From Lysobacter avium (GTDB lineage Bacteria; Pseudomonadota; Gammaproteobacteria; Xanthomonadales; Xanthomonadaceae), in assembly GCF_015209745.1 (NCBI RefSeq), contig NZ_CP063657.1:62001-126000 (forward strand): a stretch of 64,000 bases of DNA, in the 5' to 3' direction. Positions within the stretch are counted from its first letter, which is position 1. The number at the start of each line of letters is the position of its first letter. A program made the translations under genes and the position numbers. Below, one piece after another: positions 8,030-15,829 of this stretch. Under the pieces are notes generated by a model. The model was given only the letters and a program-made list of their open reading frames with translations, searched no databases and had not been told where the DNA came from.

Positions 8030-8074
8030 CATAGGGCGGATGCCAGGCGCCGCGGTAGCTGGGGCGGACCCTAG
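8030..8074 (-). promoter_or_regulatory. Interrupted palindrome upstream of the lipase-like gene (site 1 of 2)
   Basis: Read on the coding (minus) strand, CTAGGG-N4-CCCCAGCT (8057-8074) is followed 22 bases later by CTATG (8030-8034), then 31 bases to the ATG. The core CTAGGG-N4-CCCCAG has dyad symmetry (consensus CTRGGG-N4-CCCYAG), as expected for a dimeric regulator. The same 6-4-8 arrangement recurs upstream of the LysM gene at 28153-28170. CTATG may belong to a -10 region. The regulator is unknown. Confidence 0.6.
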
Positions 8075-8155
8075 TGCGGTCGATGCCGGCGCGCACCGGG
8101 GATCCTTCGCGGGGGTGCACTGCGCCGGGCGTGGCGGGCCGGGTCCGACCAGCCG

Positions 8156-11100
8156 TCAGGCGATCAGGCGCAGCTCCAGCCCCGACGCTGCTTCGCCGGA
8201 CCACTGCTTCAACAGCTCCGCCTCGCGCGCCTTTGCCTTTTCCAGATGCGCTTCCTTGACGTGGCCGTAGCCGCGGATGTGCTCGGGAATGGAGGCGATC
8301 TCGGCCGCCAGGGCGACGTTGCCACGGTCCAGCCGGGGCAGCAGGGCGTCGATGGTCTGGAAGTAGTCGACGATCAGCTGGCGTTCGCCGCGGCGCTCGG
8401 CGGTGTAGCCGAAGATGTCCAGCCTGCCGCCGCGCAGAGTACGCCGTCTGGCCAGCCACTTGAAGGCGGTGAACATCCACGGCCCGAACTCGCGCTTGAT
8501 CAGCTGGCCGTTGTCGTCGCGCTTGGCAAACAGTGGCGGTGCCAGGTGGAACTTGATTTTGTAGTCGCCGTCGAACTGCTGAGTGACCTGGCGCAGGAAC
8601 TCGCCGCTGGTGTACAGCCGTGCCACCTCGTACTCGTCCTTGTAGGCCATCAGCTTGAACGCATAGCGTGCAACCGCCTCGGTCAGGTCGGTGCTGCCGG
8701 ACACCTTGCCGGCCTCCGCGTCGCGTACCCGGTTGACCAGGCTGGCGTAGTGGCGCGCGTAGTCCGCGTCCTGGTACTCGGTGAGGAACTGCACCCGGCG
8801 GCCGATCAGTTCGTCCAGCGAGCGTGACAGGCGCGAGTCGTCCATCGGCAGGAACGCGACCTTGTCACCCGGGTGGCTCTGCGGGACATGGCGGAGTTCG
8901 TCTTCCTTGCGACCGCCCAGCGGCGCGGACGGACTGGCGAATTCGCTGCCTTCCCAATCGCCGGCGCCCAGCATCGGCAGGTCGCGCGGGGTCGCTTCCG
9001 CCGCGGTCGGCTGGTTGCGCACCAGTCCGGCCGCGTCGGCCACCGCATTGGGGTCGATCACCGCCAGACGGCCCCAGGCGAAGGCGGTCTTGTTCATCTC
9101 GATCGCCGCGCCGTTGAGCTCGACCGCGCGCATGATCGCGTCCAGCGAGATCGGCACCAGCCCGCGCTGCCACGCATAACCCAGCAGGAACAGGTTGCTG
9201 CCGATCGCATTGCCCAGCAGGGCGGTGGCGATCTGGGTGGCGTCGACCACGAACGGCTTCTCGCCGCCCAGCGCGGTCTGCACCGCACTGATGATGTCGG
9301 CCGCGGGAAACTGGATGTCCGGACGGGTGGTGAAGCTGCCGGGCATCGCCTCGTAGCTGTTGAGCACGACCTGGCTGCGGCCGCCGCGGATCTTCGACAG
9401 CGCCCAGTAGTCGTTGACCACGACCATGTCGCAGCCCAGCACCAGGTCGGCCTCGCCGGCGGCGATGCGCACCGCGTGGATCTCGGCCGGGCTGTTGGCG
9501 ATGCGGATGTGGGTGGTGACTGCGCCGCCCTTCTGCGCCAGTCCGGTCTGGTCGAGCACGCTGGAGCCCTTGCCCTCCAGATGCCCGGCCATGCCCAGCA
9601 GCGCACCGATGGTGACCACGCCGGTGCCGCCGACGCCGGTGATCAGGATGTTCCACGGCCGCTCCAGCGTGGGCAGCACCGGCATCGGCAGGTTCGCCAG
9701 CCGCTCACGCGCGTTGCTGGCGGACTTCTTCTTCAAACCGCCGCCTTCGATTGTGACAAAGCTGGGGCAGAAGCCGGTGGTGCAGCTGTAGTCCTTGTTG
9801 CAGTTGGACTGGTCGATCTCGCGCTTGCGGCCGAACTCGGTTTCCTTCGGCAGCACGGACACGCAGAACGATTTCTTGCCGCAGTCGCCGCAGCCCTCGC
9901 AGACCAGCGAGTTGACCATGACGCGTTTGGCCGGATCGACGATCTTGCCGCGCTTGCGGCGCCGGCGCTTCTCGGTCGCGCAGGTCTGGTCGTAGATCAG
10001 GACCGAGGTGCCCTTCACGCCGCGCATGCGCTTCTGCACCGCGTCCAGTTCGGCGCGGTCGAAGAACTCGACGTCGCCCGGGAACAGGTCGCGGCGGCGC
10101 CACTTGCCGATGTCATCGGACACCACGACGATCGCGTGCACGCCCTCGCTGCGGACCTGGTGGGCAATCTGCGGCACGCTGAGCTGGCCGTCCACCGGCT
10201 GGCCGCCGGTCATCGCCACCGCATCGTTGTAGAGGATCTTGTAGGTGATGTTGACGCCGGCGGCGACTGCCTGGCGGATCGCCAGCGTGCCGGAGTGAAA
10301 ATAGGTGCCGTCGCCGAGGTTCTGGAACACGTGCTCGGTGTCGGTGAACGCCGCCTGCCCGGCCCAGGTGACGCCTTCGCCGCCCATGTGGGTGTAGGTG
10401 TCGGTGCTGCGGTTCATCCAGGTCACCATGTAATGGCAACCGATGCCGCCCAGCGCGCGCGAGCCTTCCGGCACCGCGGTGGAGAGGTTGTGCGGACAGC
10501 CGGAGCAGTAATGCGGCACGCGCGGGAACTGCGCCCGCGGCAGCGCCAGCTCGGCTTCCTTCTCGGCCATCCAGCGCATGACATCGCACATGCGCTCGTT
10601 GTCATGGAACTTCTGGATGCGCCGGCCGATCACGCCGGCAATCGTCGCCGGCGTCAGCTCGCCGGTGCTGGGCAGGATCCAGTGGCCCTGCTCGTCGTAC
10701 TTGCCGACGATCGAAGGGCGCGTGCCGCCGCCCCAGTTGTACATCGCCTCCTTCATCTGGCTCTCGATGAAGGCGTGCTTCTCCTCGACCACCACGATGT
10801 CGGCCAGGCCATCGGCGAAGCGCTTCAGGCCGACCGGCTCCAGCGGCCAGGTCATGCCGACCTTGTACACGCGGATGCCCAGATCCTCGCAGGCGCGCTC
10901 GTCCAGACCGAGGTATTCCAGCGCGGTCAGCACGTCCAGGTAGGACTTGCCGGTGGTGATGATGCCCAGCCGCGCGCTCGGCGAGTCGATCACGATGCGG
11001 TCGATCGCGTTGGCCCGCGCGAAGGCCTGCGCGGCCTTGACCGCGTAGCGGTGCAGGCGCATCTCCTGGTCCAGCGGCGGATCCGGCCAGCGGATGTTGA

Positions 11101-11851
11101 GGCCGCCGGCCGGCATCTCGAAATCGTCCGGGGTGACGATCTGCAGCGCCAGCGGATTGACGTCCACCGAGGCCGAGGACTCCACCGTCTCGGCGATCGT
11201 CTTGAAGCCGACCCAGCGCCCGGTGTAGCGCGACATCGCCCAGCCGATCGCGCCCATGTCGAGGATGTCCTGCACCCCGGCCGGGTTGAGGATCGGCATC
11301 ATCGCGCTGGTGAACTCGCCCTCCGACCCGTGCGGAAGCGTCGAGCTGCGGCAGGCATGGTCGTCGGCGGCCAGCGCCAGCACGCCACCCAGCGGGCTGG
11401 TGCCGGCGGCATTCGCGTGCTTGAGCACATCGCCGCTGCGGTCCACGCCCGGGCCCTTGGCGTACCACATGCCGAACACGCCATCGACCTTCGCGCCTTC
11501 AAACAGGTTCGTCTGCTGGGTGCCCCAGACCATCGTCGCGCCGAGATCCTCATTGAGGCCGGGAATGAACTTCACGCCGGCCTTGGCCAGGTGTTGCTTG
11601 GCCCGCCACAGCTCTAGGTCGAAACCGCCCAGCGGCGATCCCCGGTAGCCGGAAACAAAGCCGGCGGTGTTGAGGCCGGCAGCCTGGTCGCGCAGGCGCT
11701 GCATCAGCGGTAGCCGCACCAGCGCCTGCACGCCGGACAGGTAGATCCGGCCGCTCTCGCGGCTGTACTTGTGGTCCAGACCGTAGTCTGGGTCGGCAAG
11801 CGTGGCGGTATTGGCGGACGCCGGCGAGGAAAGCTGGGCGGTACTGGTCAT
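8156..11851 (-). CDS. Indolepyruvate ferredoxin oxidoreductase family protein (fused alpha/beta subunits)
   Basis: A 1231-residue cytosolic enzyme. It is predicted to oxidatively decarboxylate aryl- or indolepyruvate, or related 2-oxo acids, to the acyl-CoA using thiamine diphosphate and Fe-S clusters. The N-terminal half has the transketolase-like pyrimidine domain (SGVQALVRLPLMQ, GYRGSPLGG) and a TPP domain (YCSGCPHNLST, GIGCHYM, GEGVTW, NDAVAMTGGQ). From Cys651 comes a cysteine-rich cluster segment (CEGCGDCGKKSFC, then SNCNKDYSCTTGFCPSF). Next is the gamma-type domain (GVGGTGVVTIGALLGMA, QTGLAQKGGAVTTH) and a C-terminal extension typical of the aerobic proteobacterial form. The ATG at 11851 begins the conserved part; further upstream the frame looks non-coding. 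It stands alone, with no ferredoxin gene beside it. Confidence 0.93.
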   Translation of the reverse strand: MTSTAQLSSPASANTATLADPDYGLDHKYSRESGRIYLSGVQALVRLPLMQRLRDQAAGLNTAGFVSGYRGSPLGGFDLELWRAKQHLAKAGVKFIPGLNEDLGATMVWGTQQTNLFEGAKVDGVFGMWYAKGPGVDRSGDVLKHANAAGTSPLGGVLALAADDHACRSSTLPHGSEGEFTSAMMPILNPAGVQDILDMGAIGWAMSRYTGRWVGFKTIAETVESSASVDVNPLALQIVTPDDFEMPAGGLNIRWPDPPLDQEMRLHRYAVKAAQAFARANAIDRIVIDSPSARLGIITTGKSYLDVLTALEYLGLDERACEDLGIRVYKVGMTWPLEPVGLKRFADGLADIVVVEEKHAFIESQMKEAMYNWGGGTRPSIVGKYDEQGHWILPSTGELTPATIAGVIGRRIQKFHDNERMCDVMRWMAEKEAELALPRAQFPRVPHYCSGCPHNLSTAVPEGSRALGGIGCHYMVTWMNRSTDTYTHMGGEGVTWAGQAAFTDTEHVFQNLGDGTYFHSGTLAIRQAVAAGVNITYKILYNDAVAMTGGQPVDGQLSVPQIAHQVRSEGVHAIVVVSDDIGKWRRRDLFPGDVEFFDRAELDAVQKRMRGVKGTSVLIYDQTCATEKRRRRKRGKIVDPAKRVMVNSLVCEGCGDCGKKSFCVSVLPKETEFGRKREIDQSNCNKDYSCTTGFCPSFVTIEGGGLKKKSASNARERLANLPMPVLPTLERPWNILITGVGGTGVVTIGALLGMAGHLEGKGSSVLDQTGLAQKGGAVTTHIRIANSPAEIHAVRIAAGEADLVLGCDMVVVNDYWALSKIRGGRSQVVLNSYEAMPGSFTTRPDIQFPAADIISAVQTALGGEKPFVVDATQIATALLGNAIGSNLFLLGYAWQRGLVPISLDAIMRAVELNGAAIEMNKTAFAWGRLAVIDPNAVADAAGLVRNQPTAAEATPRDLPMLGAGDWEGSEFASPSAPLGGRKEDELRHVPQSHPGDKVAFLPMDDSRLSRSLDELIGRRVQFLTEYQDADYARHYASLVNRVRDAEAGKVSGSTDLTEAVARYAFKLMAYKDEYEVARLYTSGEFLRQVTQQFDGDYKIKFHLAPPLFAKRDDNGQLIKREFGPWMFTAFKWLARRRTLRGGRLDIFGYTAERRGERQLIVDYFQTIDALLPRLDRGNVALAAEIASIPEHIRGYGHVKEAHLEKAKAREAELLKQWSGEAASGLELRLIA

Positions 11852-12071
11852 GCGGGGCTCCGACGCGGCGGCGGCCGCGCGATGGCTGCGGGGGTCGGGG
11901 TCGGATCGGGAAACGCTGCTGATGCACGGATCGGGTCCGGCGGAACCGGCGCGCGCGTCGTCGGCACAGCCGCGGGAGTCTAGCAGCCAATGCCTTTGTG
12001 CCGCGGCCGCACGGCTTTGTCCCGCGGTCCGCACGCGTTACCATGAGCGCGCAATCCAGGGGGGAATGTAC

Positions 12072-12731
12072 ATGTTCAATTTCAAGCGGCCGCTCAGCGG
12101 CCGGGTTCTGGCTGCGACGCTGGCAGGCTGTCTGCTGGTGACCGGCGCAGCAACGGCGCAAAGCCGGCTGGTGCCCGCATCCGAGTTCTATTTCGCGGAA
12201 GAAGCGCGTACGACGCGTCCGGTAGTGGCCATCCAGGGCGAAGGCGATGCGCTGACCGACGCGTTGCTCAAGGCGATCGCGCGCAAGCCGCGTGCCCACG
12301 CCGAGAATGCCCAGCTTGCCCATGTGGCCATGACAGGCGGTCGGCCCGAGTTGGGCATCGAGCTGTACGACCGCGCCCTGCGCAATCTGGGCACGACCGA
12401 CATCCTGTACCGGCCGGTGTTGTGGAACTACGGCTGGGACCTGCTGCGCAACGGCGACCCGGAAGCCGCGCTGGCGCGCTGGGAAACGCTGATCAAGGCG
12501 CGCAACGTCACCGCCGACTGGATGCCGACCACGTTCGCCTTGGCGTTATGGCAACTCGACCGCAAAGACGAGGCAGTGGAGTGGTATGCCGCCGCGGTAC
12601 GTACCCATCCGGACCGCTGGACCTATCCCGACCGTTTCGACGAGCTGCTGCCCGATTGGGAGCCCGCCGAGCGCGCGACACTCGTGAAGGTGCAGCAGGC
12701 GTGGCAGGCTGATCCACCGCAATGGCGCTGA
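12072..12731 (+). CDS. Secreted protein with TPR-like helices, unknown function
   Basis: A 219-residue protein. It starts with a clear signal peptide (FNFKRPLSGRVLAATLAGCLL, cleavage near ATAQS). The remainder is helical and resembles tetratricopeptide units (HAENAQLAHVAMTGGRPELG, then ALARWETLIKARNVTADW and DEAVEWYAAAVRTHPDRW). Two in-frame ATGs are 6 bases apart. The second (12072) is chosen because the AGGGGGGA ribosome-binding site then sits about 7 bases away. It probably works in the periplasm as an interaction scaffold. The next gene, 37 bp downstream, is another exported protein of unknown role, so the two may form an operon. Confidence 0.78.
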   Translation: MFNFKRPLSGRVLAATLAGCLLVTGAATAQSRLVPASEFYFAEEARTTRPVVAIQGEGDALTDALLKAIARKPRAHAENAQLAHVAMTGGRPELGIELYDRALRNLGTTDILYRPVLWNYGWDLLRNGDPEAALARWETLIKARNVTADWMPTTFALALWQLDRKDEAVEWYAAAVRTHPDRWTYPDRFDELLPDWEPAERATLVKVQQAWQADPPQWR

Positions 12732-12768
12732 TCCGCGTCTGAGCACAAGCCACGACCGGGGCAACGGA

Positions 12769-13965
12769 ATGCTGCACAAACGACTGCTTCAGCAAACACT
12801 TGGCGCAGGTCTGCTCGGCGCGATGTCCGTGGCAGGGTTGGCGTACGCGGCGGGACAGGTTTCCGCGACCGACCGTACCGCGGCCGAGGCCTGCATCGCG
12901 CTGGGCGACGACGCCCGCATCGCGCAATGCATGCAGCAGATTGCGCCGGATCCGCCGGAGCAGCAGCGTGCTGATGCCGTGCTGGATGATCCCGCCACGC
13001 AGGCGGCCATGGAAACCTGGAGCCGCGCTTACGAGTCGGCGATGGCGGCGCACGCGCAGGCCCTGGCGCAGCGCGGCGATGTGCGCAGCCTGCTGGGCGC
13101 GATGACGGTCATGCCGGTCCAGGACGCTCCCACCGGCGATGCGCCCGGCGTGTTGGGGTCGCAGGCGCGCGGCTGGTTCGCGCGCGCCCGCCAGCTCGGT
13201 CCCACCGATCCGCTGGTCGCATGGGTGGAGGTGACCGACTGCCACGTGCTTGGCTGCGATCGCGACGCCGCGATTGCCGGCCTGCTGCAGGTGGACGGCG
13301 ACAACGCCGCGGCCCACCTGTGGGCGAACGGCGTGGCGATGGAATCCGGCGATCTGCGCGCGGCACGCGAGCATCTGCATGCGGCCGCTGTCGCCCCCCG
13401 CTACCAGCCCCCCACCGGCGAATTTCTCAGCCTTTTGCTGGACGCGCGCGCCGGAGCGCCCGTGCCGGCGATGGACGCGCGCACGTCCGCCGGCATGCAG
13501 GCCGCCACCGGTACCGGTACCGCGGCCGACTGGATGGCCATGCAGGCGCTTGGCCAATGGGCCGCCATCGCCCTGGCACCGATGCAGGGCGTGAGCCGTT
13601 TCTGCGGGGCGGGCCAGGCGCAGCTGGCGCGCGACCCCGGCCTGCGCGCCGACTGTGTCGCCCTGCTGTCCCGTCTGGCGGCGGATGATTCCACGCTCCC
13701 TTACGCGGAGATGGCGACGCGACTGCTGATCGGATTGGAACCGGGCCTGACCGGCCAGTGGACGCCACGTCTGCGCCAGCTGGCGTGGTGGCGGGAGCAA
13801 TCACTCCCGTTGCTCGCCGGTCTGGGCGGGACCCCCGGCACCGGACAGTACGCGCGCTGGGTCGCAAGTGATGGCGAGCTGGGCGCGATGGCGAAACTGT
13901 TGCACCGCGCCGGCATCGCGGCGGCGCCGCCGGCGGATTGGCAGCTGCCGCGGCATCCGCGTTGA
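12769..13965 (+). CDS. Secreted Ala-rich helical protein, unknown function
   Basis: A 398-residue protein with a signal peptide (HKRLLQQTLGAGLLGAMSVAG, cleavage near AYA-AG). The mature part is Ala/Leu/Gln-rich and helical. It has Cys pairs (EACIALGDDARIAQC, then TDCHVLGC and later FCGAGQ, ADC) that could form periplasmic disulfides. Its middle region (GDLRAAREHLHAAAVAP) resembles TPR or SEL1-like repeats but has no match I can name. The start is the only reasonable ATG, preceded by GGCAACGGA. It follows another secreted helical protein on the same strand. I do not recognise a family. Confidence 0.7.
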   Translation: MLHKRLLQQTLGAGLLGAMSVAGLAYAAGQVSATDRTAAEACIALGDDARIAQCMQQIAPDPPEQQRADAVLDDPATQAAMETWSRAYESAMAAHAQALAQRGDVRSLLGAMTVMPVQDAPTGDAPGVLGSQARGWFARARQLGPTDPLVAWVEVTDCHVLGCDRDAAIAGLLQVDGDNAAAHLWANGVAMESGDLRAAREHLHAAAVAPRYQPPTGEFLSLLLDARAGAPVPAMDARTSAGMQAATGTGTAADWMAMQALGQWAAIALAPMQGVSRFCGAGQAQLARDPGLRADCVALLSRLAADDSTLPYAEMATRLLIGLEPGLTGQWTPRLRQLAWWREQSLPLLAGLGGTPGTGQYARWVASDGELGAMAKLLHRAGIAAAPPADWQLPRHPR

Positions 13966-14060
13966 TCGCCGATACCGCGCCGCGCCGGCGGTGACGCGCG
14001 CTCCCGGTGTTGTACGCTGCAGCCTGATGCGCAGCGCAGGCTGCAAACCCGGGAGACGCG

Positions 14061-14690
14061 ATGAAGACGGTGCTGGTGGCCACATCCAAGGGTGGTGCAG
14101 GCAAGACCACGATCGCCACCCACCTGGCCGCGAATGCCGCGCTGCAGGGTCGCCGGACCGCGCTGGTGGACGCGGACCCGCAGCGCTCGTCCCACGGCTG
14201 GGCGCAACGCCGGGCCGCGCTGGACTCCGCGGTGCTGCCGGTGGATGGCACCAATCGCTGGAAGTGGCAGCGCGGCGTGCCTTCCGATACCGAGCGGGTG
14301 ATCATCGACGCCCCGGCCGGGGCCATGGCCGATGAGTTGGAAAGCTTCCTCGCCGTCGCCGACGCGGTGGTGGTGCCGATCCAGCCATCGCTGCTGGACA
14401 TCGAGGCCAGTGTGCCCTTCCTGGATTCGCTGGCCCGCCATCGCCGGGTGCGCAACGGCGACCTCAAGGTCGGCCTGGTGGCCAACCGTCTTCGGCCGTG
14501 GACCAGCACCTCGCGCGAAACCCTTGCCATGCTCGACCAGTGGCCGTACCCGGTCGTCGCCCAGCTGCGCGACAGCCAGGCCTACGTAGTGCTGGCCGGT
14601 CTGGGCAAAAGCCTGTTTGACTATCATTCCGCGAACGTCCGCGATCACCAGTCCGATTGGCAGCCTTTGCTGAAATGGCTGGCCAAATGA
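14061..14690 (+). CDS. ParA-like ATPase
   Basis: A 209-residue protein of the ParA/MinD superfamily. It has the deviant Walker A motif KGGAGKTT (residues 10-17), a Walker A' region LVDADPQRSS and a Walker B-like IIDAPAG. The short length (no N-terminal DNA-binding domain) matches small ParA-type ATPases that position cargo on the nucleoid or membrane. No parB or parS-like gene is next to it, so this is not a chromosome or plasmid partition locus. GGGAGACGCG precedes the ATG. It heads a tight group of genes (sixA, yceI-like, phospholipase-D lipoprotein), though a functional link to those is not obvious. Confidence 0.88.
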   Translation: MKTVLVATSKGGAGKTTIATHLAANAALQGRRTALVDADPQRSSHGWAQRRAALDSAVLPVDGTNRWKWQRGVPSDTERVIIDAPAGAMADELESFLAVADAVVVPIQPSLLDIEASVPFLDSLARHRRVRNGDLKVGLVANRLRPWTSTSRETLAMLDQWPYPVVAQLRDSQAYVVLAGLGKSLFDYHSANVRDHQSDWQPLLKWLAK

Positions 14691-14702
14691 GGAGACTCCA
14701 CC

Positions 14703-15179
14703 ATGCGTGAACTGATCCTGCTGCGCCATGCCCACGCCGAGCACGCCACCGCCGGCCAGGCGGACATCGATCGGCCGCTGTCCGCCGAGGGACTGGCGGA
14801 GGCGGAAGCCGCCGGGCGCTGGCTGGAAGAACGGAACATGGCGCCCGACCGCGTGCTCTGCTCGCCGGCGCGGCGCACGCGGGAGACGCTGGAAGCGGTG
14901 CTGGGCGTGATCGGCTACGTCGAGCAACGCATCCAGGAGGAGATCTACGAGGCCGAACCGGGCGCCCTCATCGCCCTGGCCGACAACAGCCCGGGAGTCG
15001 AGCGACTGATGCTGGTGGGACACAACCCCGGCCTGGAACTCCTGGCGGCGCTGTTGTACAGCGGCCGCACCGGGGACTACCGCGGCATGCCCCCGGGCAG
15101 CGTCGCCGTGCTGTCGATCCCCGATGGCGCCCGCCTTGAGCCGGGTGTGGCCCGGCTCGACGCGTTCTGGTGGCCGTGA
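14703..15179 (+). CDS. sixA: Phosphohistidine phosphatase SixA
   Basis: A 158-residue histidine-phosphatase-superfamily protein. The catalytic RHG-like motif is LLRHAHAEH (Arg8-His9). Further family features are SPARRTRETLE and GHNPGLELL, which supplies the second catalytic His. SixA proteins remove phosphate from phosphohistidine on signalling proteins such as PTS NPr or HPt domains in the cytosol. Length and motif spacing fit SixA rather than phosphoglycerate mutase. It begins 12 bp after the ParA-like gene and overlaps the following yceI-like gene by 10 bp, so co-translation is likely. Confidence 0.9.
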   Translation: MRELILLRHAHAEHATAGQADIDRPLSAEGLAEAEAAGRWLEERNMAPDRVLCSPARRTRETLEAVLGVIGYVEQRIQEEIYEAEPGALIALADNSPGVERLMLVGHNPGLELLAALLYSGRTGDYRGMPPGSVAVLSIPDGARLEPGVARLDAFWWP

Positions 15180-15829
15180 CCACAGCCCGATTCCGCAACA
15201 AATGGTGCTTGCTGCTGTTGCTGACGCTGCCCATGGCCGCGCCGGCGCAGCAGCCTGCGCCCGCGGCGCCTGTTGCAGCCGAGCAGGCATTCCGTGCCTT
15301 TGCTGCGCGATCCGCGCAGCCGGGCGTGCGCACCCACGCCTTCGACCCCGCCCATACCCGATTCGGCTTCGAGCTGCGCACCCGCTGGGGCCAACGCGTG
15401 CAGGGCCGATTTCCGGTGTATGACGGTACCGTGCTGTTCCTGCCGGACGGTCGGCGCCAGGTCCGGATCCGCTTGGCGGCTGGATCCATCGATGTGGCGG
15501 GCTCGGAGCGCTATGCGGCAATCGCCCGGTCCGACGCGTTCTTTGACGCCGAGCACCATCCCGATATCGAGTTCGTGTCCGACCCCCACGACGATATGCT
15601 GACCCGCCGCGGAGGGCTGCTGCAGGGCGTCCTGCGCATGCACGGAGTGAGTCGCCCGGAAACCTTCATGGTTGCACCGGCGATGTGTGAACGCGCCGGG
15701 CAGGACTGCGACGCGTTTGCCAGCGGCAGCGTCGACCGCAGTGACTACGGCATAGCCGGCATGCGGCTGGTCCTGTCGGACCGGGTGCGTTTCACCATGC
15801 AGGTGCGGCTGCTGGATCCTGCGCCATGA
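15170..15829 (+). CDS. YceI family periplasmic protein
   Basis: A 219-residue exported protein with a signal peptide (RNKWCLLLLLTLPMAAPAQQ). The YceI lipocalin-like domain begins near residue 55 (FDPAHTRFGFELRTRWGQRVQG) and includes RIRLAAGSIDVAGSERY and SDAFFDAEHHPDIEFVS, both typical of the family. YceI domains bind isoprenoid or other amphiphilic ligands in the periplasm. The GTG start at 15170 overlaps the end of sixA by 10 bp. The stop overlaps the next gene's ATG by 4 bp (ATGA). Two cysteines (CERAGQDC) near residue 168 could form a disulfide. Confidence 0.9.
   Translation: MAVTTARFRNKWCLLLLLTLPMAAPAQQPAPAAPVAAEQAFRAFAARSAQPGVRTHAFDPAHTRFGFELRTRWGQRVQGRFPVYDGTVLFLPDGRRQVRIRLAAGSIDVAGSERYAAIARSDAFFDAEHHPDIEFVSDPHDDMLTRRGGLLQGVLRMHGVSRPETFMVAPAMCERAGQDCDAFASGSVDRSDYGIAGMRLVLSDRVRFTMQVRLLDPAP

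Noticed and set aside
8873..11617. A 914-codon plus-strand frame opposite the indolepyruvate oxidoreductase gene.
   Set aside because: No recognisable motif; the minus strand encodes clear TPP and Fe-S motifs.
14061..14690. Plasmid or chromosome partition locus.
   Set aside because: No ParB-like gene or parS-like repeats near the ParA-like ATPase.
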